Below, one piece after another: positions 52,784-62,284 of a DNA stretch of 64,000 nucleotides. The notes below the pieces were generated by a model, which saw only the letters and a list, made by a program, of their open reading frames with translations, was not told the DNA's origin and did not search any database. This stretch comes from Alteromonas ponticola. Lineage in GTDB: Bacteria > Pseudomonadota > Gammaproteobacteria > Enterobacterales > Alteromonadaceae. The position numbers and the translations under genes are program-made. The DNA is taken from NCBI RefSeq assembly GCF_012911815.1, contig NZ_JAATNW010000004.1, forward strand, positions 248,001 to 312,000, written 5' to 3'. Every line of letters begins with the position of its first letter. The stretch's first letter is position 1.

Positions 52784-53838
52784 TCAGAGAAACTCCTGCT
52801 GGCTAAGCCGGCGGCAATCGCAAGTTGTGGGGCGACGGCTGCCAGTTTTTCTTTATCTAACTTGGGATTGATTTTCATGCCCGAAAAAGGATTAAAAATA
52901 TCAATGTTGATACCTAAATCCTGCTGCAGACTATCTACCAGCGGTGATAACGTGGCTCCACCCCCACACAACAGAATATTCGCCGGGCGATCCGTGTGAA
53001 AGCTAGACATGTACATTTGTAACGCACGATTAATCTGCTGCTGTAGATTGGCAGAGAAAATAGGCAACGTATCGTCGACCCAATTGGCTGGAAGCGTGTT
53101 CGTCAATAGTTGTTTTTCAGCATCTTCGCGCTCAATCATATGGATTGCAGCCAGATCCTGAATTAACATATTCATACCAAACGCGTGCTCTTTGCTGTAA
53201 ATCACTTCGCCTTTTTCCCACACACAAACCTGAAGTAGTGATGCCCCAATATTAATGCAACATACCCGCGTGTCTGTATTTTCTTTGGCGTAAAAGTATT
53301 TTATTGCATTACCTAATGCATAACCTTCGATATCAACGATTTTGGGCTCAAATGGCACTTCACGAACTAATGTGATGCGGCTGTCGACCATGTCTTTGTG
53401 CGCAGCAGTTAACAACACGTTGACCTTGCCTTCATGAGTTTTACTGGGGCCCATTTCCTCAAAATCTAAATAAACTTCTTCCAATGGGTAAGGAATCAAA
53501 CTGTCCGCTTCGATTTCAATCTGGCTTTCCATCTCAAAATCATTCTGCTCAGGATCCATATACACCATTTTATTAATCACCGACGTGCCTGCCACGGCCA
53601 GGGCGACGGTTTTGTCTTTAACCTTCAAAGCGTTTTTAACTTTTTTCAGGGTTAAACTTACCGCTTCATAATCTTTTATTTCGCGCTCAGCAAAAGCTAT
53701 CTTGCTTATGGGTTCGCACGCGAAGCTTTGCAGGGTATATCCCGCTTCGGTTTGCTCCAAAAGCACTGCTTTTATTTGACGTGTGCCTATATCTAGGCCC
53801 ACAATAGACGGCAGTTTTGGTTTGAACAGCTTTTTCAT
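52771..53838 (-). CDS. pilM: Type IV pilus actin-like ATPase PilM
   Basis: A cytoplasmic FtsA/actin-fold protein of 355 residues. The ATP-binding phosphate-1 motif is VGLDIGTRQIKAVLLE, the second phosphate motif INIGASLLQV, and the adenosine motif LLCGGGATLSPL. It binds PilN and helps align the pilus machine. First gene of the pilMNOPQ operon, divergent from mrcA, which is the usual gammaproteobacterial arrangement. Confidence 0.96.
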   Translation of the reverse strand: MKKLFKPKLPSIVGLDIGTRQIKAVLLEQTEAGYTLQSFACEPISKIAFAEREIKDYEAVSLTLKKVKNALKVKDKTVALAVAGTSVINKMVYMDPEQNDFEMESQIEIEADSLIPYPLEEVYLDFEEMGPSKTHEGKVNVLLTAAHKDMVDSRITLVREVPFEPKIVDIEGYALGNAIKYFYAKENTDTRVCCINIGASLLQVCVWEKGEVIYSKEHAFGMNMLIQDLAAIHMIEREDAEKQLLTNTLPANWVDDTLPIFSANLQQQINRALQMYMSSFHTDRPANILLCGGGATLSPLVDSLQQDLGINIDIFNPFSGMKINPKLDKEKLAAVAPQLAIAAGLASRSFSEWHI

Positions 53839-53977
53839 CTGCTGGGTTCCGGCCTGAAAGGTTAAAATTCCGATGTTAGGATATTACGCAAGTTTTCTGC
53901 GTAGTAGGGTTCTAATAAAAACACGTACGTATAAAATATAAGTCATTTTGGCGAAATTGCCTTGGTATCATATCTTC

Positions 53978-56617
53978 GTGAAGTACATCAAATATCTAAT
54001 TTTATTCATTATAGTTTCCACACTGGTTGGCAGTATTGCGCTGGTTGGTATTTATTTTTATATCAAACCTGACCTGCCTAGTGTCACTGTTCTAAAGGAC
54101 GTTCGTCTGCAAACTCCCATGCGCATTTACACGCATGACGGAAAATTGATATCTCAATATGGAGTTAAACGGCGGATCCCGGTAAAACTTGAGGAAGTTC
54201 CGCAAGAACTTATCAATGCGGTGATCGCGACAGAAGACAGCCGTTTTTACGACCATTATGGTATCGATCCAATTGGTATCATGCGCGCCGCGTTTAATCT
54301 GGCGATCACGGGTGAGAAACAGCAAGGCGCCAGCACCTTGAGCATGCAGTTGGCCAGGGGGTTCTTCTTAACCCGCGAAAAAACCTACATCCGCAAGATT
54401 AAAGAGATTTTCATTGCACTGCACATGGAGCAGGAATTAAGCAAACAGGAAATTCTCGAGCTATATTTAAACAAAGTTGAACTGGGACATCGTGCTTTCG
54501 GCTTCGGAGCGGCTGCACAGGTGTATTACGGTAAACCTCTTTCCAAGCTAAACCTGGCCCAGTTAGCCACATTGGCTGGCCTGCCTCAGGCGCCGTCAGT
54601 ACTAAATCCGATCAGTCGTCCAGAGCGGTCCATCGAGCGTCGCCGAATCGTTCTGCTGCGTATGTTAGATGAAAAACTCATCACCAGAGCGCAATTTGAC
54701 GAAGCTGCCAATCAGCCGGTCTCATCGCGCAAACATGGTGCTGAAATCGCCTTGGATGCCCCCTATCTGGCCGATCTGATTTACAACGAAATGATTGAAA
54801 TTTATGGCAAAGAAGAAGCTGAAACCGGCGGCTATCAGGTTTACGCAACAGCGTCGTCTCATTTGCAGGCAGCGGCGCAGGATGCAGTAGTCAGAAATGT
54901 TCATGACTACGACGAACGCCATGGTTATCGTGGACCAGTCCAGTACCTTTGGAACGCACCGCTGACAAAAGAAGATGGGACACCCGACAGCGAAACGCAA
55001 GCTCAGCAAAAGTCATCGGCCAAAACTCGTGATGCGTGGGATACAGACAGCATTATCAGCGCACTGAAACAGGTAACAAGTTACACCCCATTGATTCCGG
55101 CTGTGGTGTTAGAAGTGCACGAACAGGCAATTACCGTGTTGGACAGAGACGAGCAGAAAAGAGTCATAGAGTGGGCTGGTATGGACTGGGCTCGCGAGTA
55201 CATTACTGATAGCAGACAGGGTAACGAACCTGAAAAGGCAGCTGATATCGTGTCAGAAGGAGCGGTCATTCATATTCGCGAACAGGACGGACAATGGCGC
55301 TTGTCGCAAATTCCTGATGTCAGCGGCGCATTGATTGCCATCGATCCCAAGAACGGTGCCGTACAGGCGGTAGTAGGGGGCTATAGTTTCTATCAAAGTC
55401 AGTTTAATCGTGCAACGCAGGCCAAACGTCAGGTCGGTTCAAACATTAAACCCTTCGTTTACTCGGCCGCACTGGAGCACGGCTATACTCTGGCCTCGGT
55501 AATTAATGATGCGCCTATAAACCAATGGAATGCTGCCACTGGCGTTGCCTGGCGGCCCGAAAACTCTCCAGCCGAATATGATGGCCCAATTCGTATGCGT
55601 AAGGCGCTGGGCAAATCAAAAAACGTGGTCTCAGTGCGCTTGTTACGTGGAGTAGGGCTGGATGCCACTGTAAAGCATCTGGCTCGTTTCGGCTTCAATG
55701 AGCGTGAAATTCCCAGAGATGAAACGGTTTCGTTGGGGTCGGGTTCACATTCTCCGCTGGAAATGGTGCGCGCCATGAGCGTTATTGCCAATGGTGGTTT
55801 TCTTGTTAAGCCGTATTTTATCGACAATATTCAGGATGAGTTTGGCGAAGTATTATGGCAGGCTAAACCGGTATGGGCATGCAATCCGTGTAATGATGCG
55901 GTAGCCGACGCTGAAGAAAAAGATATTGAAACTCTGCTTGCTGAGCAGCTAAATCAGGATCAGGCGCTTGCCATGCCGGATGACGAAGACGCAAAACAGC
56001 CGGCACCACAGGTGATTAGTGCGCAAAATGCGTTCCTGGTCAGCGAAATGATGCGTACCGGGGTGCGCGCTAATGGAAGTTGGAATAATAAAACCTACTG
56101 GCTGGGTACCGGCTGGCGGGCCAGAAATATTTTACAGCGTGAGGATATTGCAGGTAAAACGGGAACCACCAATGATTCACGCGATACCTGGTTCAGCGGC
56201 TTCCATCACACCTTAGTGGCCACGGCCTGGTTAGGCTTCGATGATATGAACCGAAAGCTGGGGCGGGCTACACGCAATCAGAATCTGATCAATCGCGATC
56301 CTGAACGGTTCAACTGGATCGGAAACGCTATGATTGGCTCTGAAGATGGCGCCAAAGCGGCGGGTCCGGCGTGGATACGTTTTATGCAGGTGGCATTGAA
56401 TGAGGTGCCCTATTCACCTATGCCGATTCCGGAAAATATTGTCAGGGTGCGAATAGATCGTACCACTGGAAAGTTGACCAGACGCACAGACCATACGACA
56501 CTATTCGAATACTTTCTGCAAGGTACTGAACCAACAAGCTATATTCGGGAAGATGAAATCATCGACCCTGCAGAATTGGATTCACCTAATGAGCCAGAGC
56601 CTGAAGAAGTTTTTTAA
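53978..56617 (+). CDS. mrcA: Bifunctional penicillin-binding protein 1A
   Basis: A peptidoglycan glycosyltransferase and transpeptidase anchored in the inner membrane by one N-terminal helix (about 5-27). I prefer the GTG at 53978 because it gives MKYIKYLILF like E. coli MKFVKYFL. A TTG at 53948 would add ten residues, and neither has a clear ribosome-binding site. The glycosyltransferase glutamate is E86 in ATEDSRFY. The transpeptidase serine is S488 in VGSNIKPF, with KSKN and KTGTT motifs later. An OB-like insertion lies between the domains. The tail is acidic. Length 879, versus about 850 in E. coli. Confidence 0.95.
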   Translation: MKYIKYLILFIIVSTLVGSIALVGIYFYIKPDLPSVTVLKDVRLQTPMRIYTHDGKLISQYGVKRRIPVKLEEVPQELINAVIATEDSRFYDHYGIDPIGIMRAAFNLAITGEKQQGASTLSMQLARGFFLTREKTYIRKIKEIFIALHMEQELSKQEILELYLNKVELGHRAFGFGAAAQVYYGKPLSKLNLAQLATLAGLPQAPSVLNPISRPERSIERRRIVLLRMLDEKLITRAQFDEAANQPVSSRKHGAEIALDAPYLADLIYNEMIEIYGKEEAETGGYQVYATASSHLQAAAQDAVVRNVHDYDERHGYRGPVQYLWNAPLTKEDGTPDSETQAQQKSSAKTRDAWDTDSIISALKQVTSYTPLIPAVVLEVHEQAITVLDRDEQKRVIEWAGMDWAREYITDSRQGNEPEKAADIVSEGAVIHIREQDGQWRLSQIPDVSGALIAIDPKNGAVQAVVGGYSFYQSQFNRATQAKRQVGSNIKPFVYSAALEHGYTLASVINDAPINQWNAATGVAWRPENSPAEYDGPIRMRKALGKSKNVVSVRLLRGVGLDATVKHLARFGFNEREIPRDETVSLGSGSHSPLEMVRAMSVIANGGFLVKPYFIDNIQDEFGEVLWQAKPVWACNPCNDAVADAEEKDIETLLAEQLNQDQALAMPDDEDAKQPAPQVISAQNAFLVSEMMRTGVRANGSWNNKTYWLGTGWRARNILQREDIAGKTGTTNDSRDTWFSGFHHTLVATAWLGFDDMNRKLGRATRNQNLINRDPERFNWIGNAMIGSEDGAKAAGPAWIRFMQVALNEVPYSPMPIPENIVRVRIDRTTGKLTRRTDHTTLFEYFLQGTEPTSYIREDEIIDPAELDSPNEPEPEEVF

Positions 56618-56670
56618 TACCGATTCAGGCACTAACGGCTAACTAATAGATTTAACAATGCGGACAAACC

Positions 56671-58362
56671 ATGTCAGAAGATTCTAACAAGTATCTTTAT
56701 ATTCCTCATTCCGGCCCTTCGTTGCTGGAAACGCCACTACTCAACAAAGGCAGTGCTTTTACTGCCCGCGAACGCGCGCAGTTCAACCTGACAGGTCTGT
56801 TGCCACCTCGCTACGAGACGATTGAGGAGCAGGTTGAGCGTGCTTATATGCAGTACAACACTTTTGATGATGCGCTCAATAAGCACATTTATTTGCGTGC
56901 TATCCACGATAACAATGAAACGCTGTTTTACAAGCTGATTCAAAATCATATTGAAGAGATGATGCCGATCATCTATACCCCGACCGTGGGCGACGCCTGT
57001 GAGCAATTCTCGGATATTTATCGCAGCTCGCGTGGCCTGTTTTTGTCATGGGAAGAGCGTAACCAACTGGACGATATCGTGCGCAATGCGACCAAGCGTA
57101 AGGTGAAAGTCATTGTGGTAACCGATGGTGAACGTATTCTGGGGCTGGGTGATCAGGGCATTGGCGGCATGGGCATTCCGATTGGGAAGTTATCGTTGTA
57201 TACCGCATGTGGCGGTATCAGCCCTGCGTATACTCTGCCTGTTATGCTGGATGTGGGGACCAATAACGAAAAACTGTTAAACGACCCTATGTATATGGGC
57301 GCACGTCATCCACGTATTGAGCAGGACAAATATGATGAGTTCGTCGATATGTTTATCAAGGCGGTGACGAAACGTTGGCCAGATGTAATGATTCAGTTCG
57401 AAGATTTTGCTCAGCCCAATGCGATGCCAATACTAAATCGATATCGTGAACAGATCTGCTGCTTTAATGATGACATTCAAGGTACAGCAGCAGTGACACT
57501 CGGTACTATTCTCGCTGCGTGTAAAGCGAAAGATAAAGCGCTGTCGAAAATGAAAGTGGTTTTCGTGGGAGCTGGCTCTGCTGGCTGCGGAATTGCAGAG
57601 ATGCTGATCCAGCAAATGTGTCAGGAAGGGCTGAGCGACGAGCAGGCGCGCCGTCAGGTCTTTATGGTTGACCGCTTCGGTCTGTTGACCGAAGGCATGG
57701 AAGGCTTACGCGATTTTCAGCAAAAGCTTCAGCAGCAGCAACAGGACATCAAAGCGTGGACGTTTAGTGGCGAATACGCCTCGCTACTTGATGTAGTGCA
57801 CTGCGCGCAACCCGATATATTGATTGGGGTATCCGGACAGCCAGGCCTGTTTACTGAACAGGTTGTGCGGGCGATGAAACAGTATCACGACAAGCCTATT
57901 ATCTTTCCCCTCAGCAACCCTTCAAGACAGGTAGAAGCGCGTCCGGAGCAGGTGATTGAGTGGACTGACGGTAATGTGGTTATCGCTACTGGCAGTCCGT
58001 TTACGCCAGTGCTATACAAAGATACGCTGTATCCTATTGCACAATGCAACAACAGTTACATTTTCCCCGGCATTGGTTTAGGGGTGATTGCATCTAAAGC
58101 CCGCCTGGTAAGTGACGAAATGCTGATGGCCGCCAGCACGGCATTAGCCGACGCCTCACCGTTGGTGACGCATGGTGAAGGCTCACTGCTACCACCACTG
58201 ACGCAAATTGCAGACTTAAGTAAACAGATTGCGTTCGCAGTGGCTAAGGTGGCAATGGAACAACATCTTGCCCTGGAAATGACCGATGAAGCGCTTACTG
58301 CTTCAATTGAGCGTAATTTCTGGAAAGCCGAGTATCGTCCGTACAAACGGGTAAGTATTTAA
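56671..58362 (+). CDS. maeA: NAD-dependent malic enzyme (malate dehydrogenase, decarboxylating)
   Basis: It oxidatively decarboxylates malate to pyruvate. The 563 residues match E. coli MaeA/SfcA (565). Signature parts are the catalytic tyrosine in [16 protein letters not shown] and [20 protein letters not shown]. The metal site is [13 protein letters not shown] / [13 protein letters not shown], and the nucleotide loop is [16 protein letters not shown]. It stands alone downstream of mrcA. A stem-loop follows the stop. Confidence 0.95.
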   Translation: MSEDSNKYLYIPHSGPSLLETPLLNKGSAFTARERAQFNLTGLLPPRYETIEEQVERAYMQYNTFDDALNKHIYLRAIHDNNETLFYKLIQNHIEEMMPIIYTPTVGDACEQFSDIYRSSRGLFLSWEERNQLDDIVRNATKRKVKVIVVTDGERILGLGDQGIGGMGIPIGKLSLYTACGGISPAYTLPVMLDVGTNNEKLLNDPMYMGARHPRIEQDKYDEFVDMFIKAVTKRWPDVMIQFEDFAQPNAMPILNRYREQICCFNDDIQGTAAVTLGTILAACKAKDKALSKMKVVFVGAGSAGCGIAEMLIQQMCQEGLSDEQARRQVFMVDRFGLLTEGMEGLRDFQQKLQQQQQDIKAWTFSGEYASLLDVVHCAQPDILIGVSGQPGLFTEQVVRAMKQYHDKPIIFPLSNPSRQVEARPEQVIEWTDGNVVIATGSPFTPVLYKDTLYPIAQCNNSYIFPGIGLGVIASKARLVSDEMLMAASTALADASPLVTHGEGSLLPPLTQIADLSKQIAFAVAKVAMEQHLALEMTDEALTASIERNFWKAEYRPYKRVSI

Positions 58363-58372
58363 CATCTTCGCA

Positions 58373-58395
58373 TAGCAGGGTTTATAACCCTGCTA
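58373..58395 (+). terminator. Strong hairpin right after maeA without T-run
   Basis: TAGCAGGGTT-TAT-AACCCTGCTA is a 10-bp perfect stem with a three-base loop, 10 bases after the stop codon. Lacking a T-run, it may act as an mRNA 3' end stabiliser or as a Rho-assisted stop. Confidence 0.55.
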
Positions 58396-58723
58396 ATTAC
58401 CATCAAATACCCTTCTTTTCTTGCATTTTCATGACCAGTGTCTGCGAAAGGTTACATTCATGCCTGCCACATTCCGGCATCGGTTCAGCAAATAGATATA
58501 AGTTGATGAATTAAAAGTTAAAAAACTTTCTGGCACAGAACATGAAGTAGCCTTATACAGGTAAGTCAAATCAACGGGCTTACTAACCTTCTTTGCGGAC
58601 AATGGAGTGTCCGCTTTTTCTTATTATTCCCCCTCTTCTCGCTCCGCATACTGCATTATAGCGCCGAACTAATCCTAATCGATTGAACTGCGTAGTGATC
58701 TAAGGATCTAAATTGGAGCTACC
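58396..58723. other. Intergenic region between maeA and the GST gene, possible small RNA
   Basis: No protein gene is supported here. A textbook terminator at 58595-58622 has no gene in the 200 bases before it. It is preceded by short stems (AAAGTT/AACTTT near 58514-58529; GTAAG/CTTAC around 58561-58583) and A/T-rich promoter-like sequence near 58495 (GATATAAG) and 58553 (TTATAC). This could be a small RNA of roughly 60-120 bases or the end of a long maeA 3' UTR. Confidence 0.35.
58595..58622 (+). terminator. Rho-independent terminator with no obvious gene upstream
   Basis: A perfect GCGGACA/TGTCCGC stem with a six-base loop is followed by TTTTTCTT on the plus strand. It is 233 bases beyond the maeA stop and 100 bases before the next gene. 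Confidence 0.85.
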
Positions 58724-59581
58724 ATGAGCAAGAAAAAAGAATACCAGCCACCGAAAGTATGGACGTGGGAGAAAGAAGACGGCAGTAAGTTTTCTAATAT
58801 CAATCGTCCCTATTCTGGACCTCGTCACCAAAAGGCTTTGCCGGTAGGCGAACATCCGTTTCAACTTTACTCGTTAGCTACGCCGAATGGACAGAAAGTC
58901 GGCATTATGTTTGAAGAACTGCTCGCGGCGGGGGTTAAAGAAGCGGAATATGATGCCTGGACCATCGACATTGGTGAGGGTGATCAATTCTCATCAGGCT
59001 TTGTTAACGTCAATCCCAATTCAAAAATACCCGCTATTATGGATCGCAGCAGTAATCCGCCGGTACGGGTATTTGAGTCCGGAGCTATTCTGCAATATCT
59101 GGCAGAAAAATTTGGCAAATTTATTCCGGAAGAAATCACTGCGAAAACAGAATGTCGAAACTGGCTGTTTTGGCAAATGGGATCCGCTCCTTATCTAGGC
59201 GGTGGGTTCGGGCATTTTTATAATTATGCGCCCTTTAAAATGGAATATCCGATCAATCGCTTTACCATGGAAACCAAGCGCCAGTTAGATGTGCTGGATA
59301 AGCATTTAAGCTTTAACGAATATCTGGCAGGCGATGAATATTCAATTGCAGACATTGCAGTCTGGCCTTGGTATGGCGGGGTAGTACTGGGCAAGCTGTA
59401 TGATGCCGGCGACTTTCTACAAGTTGAAGATTACACCCACCTGTTGCGCTGGGCGAAGCAAATTGGTGAGCGTGAAGCGGTCAAGCGCGGCAAAATTGTC
59501 AACAAGGCGTGGGGTGATGGAATACAACTGCTAGAGCGCCACAGTCGCAAAGATATCGATAAGGCATTGAAGAAAAAGTAA
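58724..59581 (+). CDS. yghU: YghU-type glutathione S-transferase family protein
   Basis: The 285-residue cytoplasmic protein is very like E. coli YghU (288), a nu-class GST with disulfide-bond reductase activity that binds two glutathiones. The N-terminal extension is YQPPKVWTWEKEDGSKF. The thioredoxin-like domain has TPNGQKVGIMFEELLAAG, NPNSKIPAI and VFESGAILQYL, and the C-terminal helical domain has LGGGFGHFYNYAPFKMEYP and YSIADIAVWPW. TTGGAG precedes the ATG. Monocistronic. Confidence 0.94.
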   Translation: MSKKKEYQPPKVWTWEKEDGSKFSNINRPYSGPRHQKALPVGEHPFQLYSLATPNGQKVGIMFEELLAAGVKEAEYDAWTIDIGEGDQFSSGFVNVNPNSKIPAIMDRSSNPPVRVFESGAILQYLAEKFGKFIPEEITAKTECRNWLFWQMGSAPYLGGGFGHFYNYAPFKMEYPINRFTMETKRQLDVLDKHLSFNEYLAGDEYSIADIAVWPWYGGVVLGKLYDAGDFLQVEDYTHLLRWAKQIGEREAVKRGKIVNKAWGDGIQLLERHSRKDIDKALKKK

Positions 59582-59620
59582 CCCGCATGCGCAGCTGAGA
59601 ACAACGGGTCAATGCGGTCT

Positions 59621-59649
59621 GCTGAGGAAGGGGATTTCCCTTTTTCAGC
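59621..59649. terminator. Long stem-loop between convergent yghU and hydrolase genes
   Basis: GCTGA..TCAGC encloses an inner GAAGGG/CCCTT stem. The five-T stretch lies inside the right arm, so it is structurally able to act in both directions, as expected between convergent genes. Confidence 0.6.
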
Positions 59650-59652
59650 GGA

Positions 59653-60501
59653 CTACAGGTACTGCCTAAAGAACGTCAGAGGCAGATGCCATAACGCCGA
59701 CGATTGACGCGAGAAAAATTTCATATGGCCGATTTGCTTAAGTTGCCATAGCGAAGGATTAAGAATTTCCAATGAATGGTCAGCGTTAGTGTAAACGCTC
59801 ATCATTTCTTTGACGTTTTTTTCACACGCGATATCATCGTCCGTGGCCACTACCCACTTTGCCGGTATCTTAAGTGCGTCATACTGATGATTCTGAACGT
59901 CTTTACCGAAGCTTGTTTTGACATAACCCTGACCATTACACCACTGCCGCCACTGTCGCCCTACACCGGCAGGCAAAGGTTCGCCCATGCCAAGCCACTG
60001 TGATTTGGTGTGACCAAATAGCCAGTTTGAGAGCGGAATAAAACAATTCATAAAGAAATGCGCTTTTAGCTGATACAACAAACGCATATTGCGTAAACTG
60101 CCCGACGAACTACCCACATTAAACATGGCGGTTAATTGCTGTGCATTTCGCATTAAGCCGGCAAGCTGACCCCCAGCACTATGCCCGAGCAGAAAAAGTG
60201 GCTTATCGTCAGTGCGGGCTTTTAGGTGATGTAATGCGGCGGTCATGTCAGACTCCCCCCAGCTTATTAAAGTGGCGCGACTGTCACTCACAGGCTGACT
60301 GAGAGAATCACCGATACCACGATAATCGAAGGTTAAAGCGGTAAAACCGTTTTCTGCCAAAAACCGTGCGAAGGGTTGATAGAATTGTTGTTTGATCCCT
60401 GTGGCGGAGCCAATCAGCACTGCGCCCAGGCATTCATCAGCATGAAACAGATTGCCGGTAAGTATTGCGCCATCATCGCAGTGAATTTTTTCGCTCAACA
60501 T
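59653..60501 (-). CDS. Alpha/beta hydrolase of unknown substrate
   Basis: I choose the ATG at 60501 (MLSEKIHCDDGAILTGNLF), giving 282 residues; a start 57 bases upstream adds residues without family likeness. The fold shows the oxyanion region AVLIGSATGI, the DYRGIGDSLS turn, nucleophile elbow LLGHSAGG and a late aspartate/histidine region ending KQIGHMKFFSRQ. It looks like a serine esterase, lipase or thioesterase of the YbhB/COG4757 type. The substrate cannot be told. It is convergent with yghU and divergent from an ECF sigma gene. Confidence 0.85.
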   Translation of the reverse strand: MLSEKIHCDDGAILTGNLFHADECLGAVLIGSATGIKQQFYQPFARFLAENGFTALTFDYRGIGDSLSQPVSDSRATLISWGESDMTAALHHLKARTDDKPLFLLGHSAGGQLAGLMRNAQQLTAMFNVGSSSGSLRNMRLLYQLKAHFFMNCFIPLSNWLFGHTKSQWLGMGEPLPAGVGRQWRQWCNGQGYVKTSFGKDVQNHQYDALKIPAKWVVATDDDIACEKNVKEMMSVYTNADHSLEILNPSLWQLKQIGHMKFFSRQSSALWHLPLTFFRQYL

Positions 60502-60774
60502 ATCGTCTCTTAGGTTATCTGGTCTTACCAGTAAACCGCAAATAGCTACTTTTTGCAATGGGACAAATTTAACTGATGCTATTTTGCATCCAATGCGCTG
60601 CTTTATTCGTTATTCCATTGAATGATTAAATCTGGGCCAAATGATTTGCCGAGGCTATACACTGATAATAAAAGTCGTCATGATGAGGGTCCTAAATAAT
60701 CAGAATGACGCGGCGATGTCATCGTAAACATGTTTTCTACGAGTGAGATTTGCCAATAAAAACCAGGTGTTCAG

Positions 60775-61308
60775 ATGGATTCAACCGAGCTACTTGCGCT
60801 GTTGCAAGACACAGCTATAGGGGATAGGGCCTCGTTTGCCCGTCTATACCAGCAGACCAGTCCCAATATTTATGCAGTGTGTTTAAAGTTGTTACAACGT
60901 CGTGAACTGGCGGAAGAAGCCATGCAGGATACGTTTATACGGGTTTGGCATAATGCGGCTGATTACCAAAGTGGCAGAGGCACAGTATTGGCATGGATGA
61001 CCACCATTGCCCGCTATCGCTCATTAGATATGATCAGACGCAAGAATATTCGCAAAGAACAAGGGTTGTTAGATAAAGATGTTATCGAAGGCGCCCAACC
61101 TGTCGCTGACTCAGATAACGAATTAAGTGAACGCCTGGAACATTGCATGAACGCACTGACTGATGAGCAGCGACAAGCCATTCAGTTAGTCTATTTTAAT
61201 GGACTCTCGCACAACGAAGCAGTCACCCATATACGCTCGCCATTGGGTACAATCAAAAGCTGGATAAGAAGAGGGTTGCAAAGTTTGAAGCAGTGTTTAT
61301 CGATATGA
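60775..61308 (+). CDS. ECF-type RNA polymerase sigma factor
   Basis: The 177-residue protein has sigma region 2 (about 22-95; LAEEAMQDTFIRVWHNA and WMTTIARYRSLDMIRRK) and region 4 (about 120-172; DEQRQAIQLVYFNGLSHNEA, GTIKSWIRRGLQSL), with no region 3. The region-4 helix has threonine-histidine (EAVTHIRSP) where most have glutamate-isoleucine-alanine, hinting at an unusual promoter. It is coupled by ATGA overlap to its likely anti-sigma factor. It resembles the RskA/SigK-type group. Confidence 0.94.
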   Translation: MDSTELLALLQDTAIGDRASFARLYQQTSPNIYAVCLKLLQRRELAEEAMQDTFIRVWHNAADYQSGRGTVLAWMTTIARYRSLDMIRRKNIRKEQGLLDKDVIEGAQPVADSDNELSERLEHCMNALTDEQRQAIQLVYFNGLSHNEAVTHIRSPLGTIKSWIRRGLQSLKQCLSI

Positions 61309-62036
61309 ATTATGTAAATGATGAAAACCTGTATAAATTGCTAGCGGCTGAATATGTGTTAGGAACGCTGGTGGGCAAGGCGCGTGCACGCTTTCAGAAA
61401 CTGATGATGGAATATCCTCAGGTTACCAAGGCGGTGTGGGACTGGGAGCGTTATTTCAGTACGATGAACGCGAAGCTGTTACCCATCGAGCCGCCGCCGG
61501 CACTTTACAAGAAAATCGAAGCAAAGTTATTTGCCGAGACCGGTGGGGACACAGACAATATCGTGCCAATTACTCCCCAGCCGCGACAAGTGAAATCGAG
61601 TTCATCCCGCTTGACGATATACAGCGGACTTGCTGCCGTTGTTGCAGTGCTGATTGCCACATTTTTGATTTACCAGCGCCCGCCGGTGTCACCTGTCGAA
61701 GATAAAACGGTTGCCATTGTGCAAAATAGCGAAGCTAAATCTCTTTGGTTGATTGATATTCAGGACCAGGGCATCGTTGTTACCGCAACGGCGAATGTAA
61801 CCCAGTACAGCGATAAGGATTATGAGCTGTGGATGGTACCTAAGCAGGGCGACGCGCCAATTTCGCTGGGGGTCATACCAAAGTCAGGGAAACGAAGTCT
61901 GACTATTGTTGATGGATTTGACATAACCAATCTGGCCGCACTAGCGGTAAGTTTGGAGCCTTTGGGAGGATCACCCAGTGGCACCCCTACAGAGGTGCTG
62001 TTTACAACTGATACCGTCTTGTTACCAACAAGCTAG
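61305..62036 (+). CDS. RskA-type membrane anti-sigma factor
   Basis: The ATG at 61305 overlaps the sigma stop (ATGA) and gives 243 residues. The cytoplasmic sigma-binding region (1-105) starts LYKLLAAEYVLGTL, the usual anti-sigma-K opening. One membrane helix follows (about 108-127; YSGLAAVVAVLIATFLIY), and the extracytoplasmic RskA domain (about 140-243) has LWLIDIQDQGIVVTATA and YELWMVPKQG. There is no HxxxCxxC zinc motif and no cysteine at all, so redox sensing through thiols is excluded. Release probably depends on regulated proteolysis. Confidence 0.92.
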   Translation: MNYVNDENLYKLLAAEYVLGTLVGKARARFQKLMMEYPQVTKAVWDWERYFSTMNAKLLPIEPPPALYKKIEAKLFAETGGDTDNIVPITPQPRQVKSSSSRLTIYSGLAAVVAVLIATFLIYQRPPVSPVEDKTVAIVQNSEAKSLWLIDIQDQGIVVTATANVTQYSDKDYELWMVPKQGDAPISLGVIPKSGKRSLTIVDGFDITNLAALAVSLEPLGGSPSGTPTEVLFTTDTVLLPTS

Positions 62037-62204
62037 TTCCTTTCCTCGTGACGCCAGTGAGTGGAGCCCTGCTTCGCTGGCGTAGCGAACCTGTTTAATC
62101 AGTCTCACCCGTTTGATACAGCAACTATTTCTGTGCACACCACGTTAACTCACCCCTGAGAAACACCTTCTACCTGAGATTTAATGCCGAACCAGGTAAC
62201 TATA

Positions 62205-62242
62205 CCGAACATAATGTTAAAAATTTTTGACATTATGTTTGG
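62205..62242. promoter_or_regulatory. Long inverted-repeat operator overlapping a promoter -35 box
   Basis: CCGAACATAATGT (62205-62217) and ACATTATGTTTGG (62230-62242) are inverted copies matching at 12 of 13 positions, spaced by 12 bases. The -35 hexamer TTGACA of the downstream promoter lies in the spacer and right arm. Binding of a repressor dimer or pair here would block polymerase. The 71-residue XRE protein encoded downstream is the obvious candidate. Confidence 0.65.
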
Positions 62243-62255
62243 TTTGGATTACTTT
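62227..62255 (+). promoter_or_regulatory. Sigma-70 promoter of the membrane protein/XRE pair
   Basis: A perfect -35 TTGACA at 62227-62232 and a -10 TACTTT at 62250-62255 are separated by 17 bases, 30 bases before the ATG at 62285. Confidence 0.7.
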
Positions 62256-62284
62256 TTGTGCATAATTCACTCAGGGAGAAAAAA

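Noticed and set aside
58531..58546. TGGCAC near 58531 as a second sigma-54 promoter
   Set aside because: The -24 element is perfect but the -12 position reads ATGA, without the required GC.
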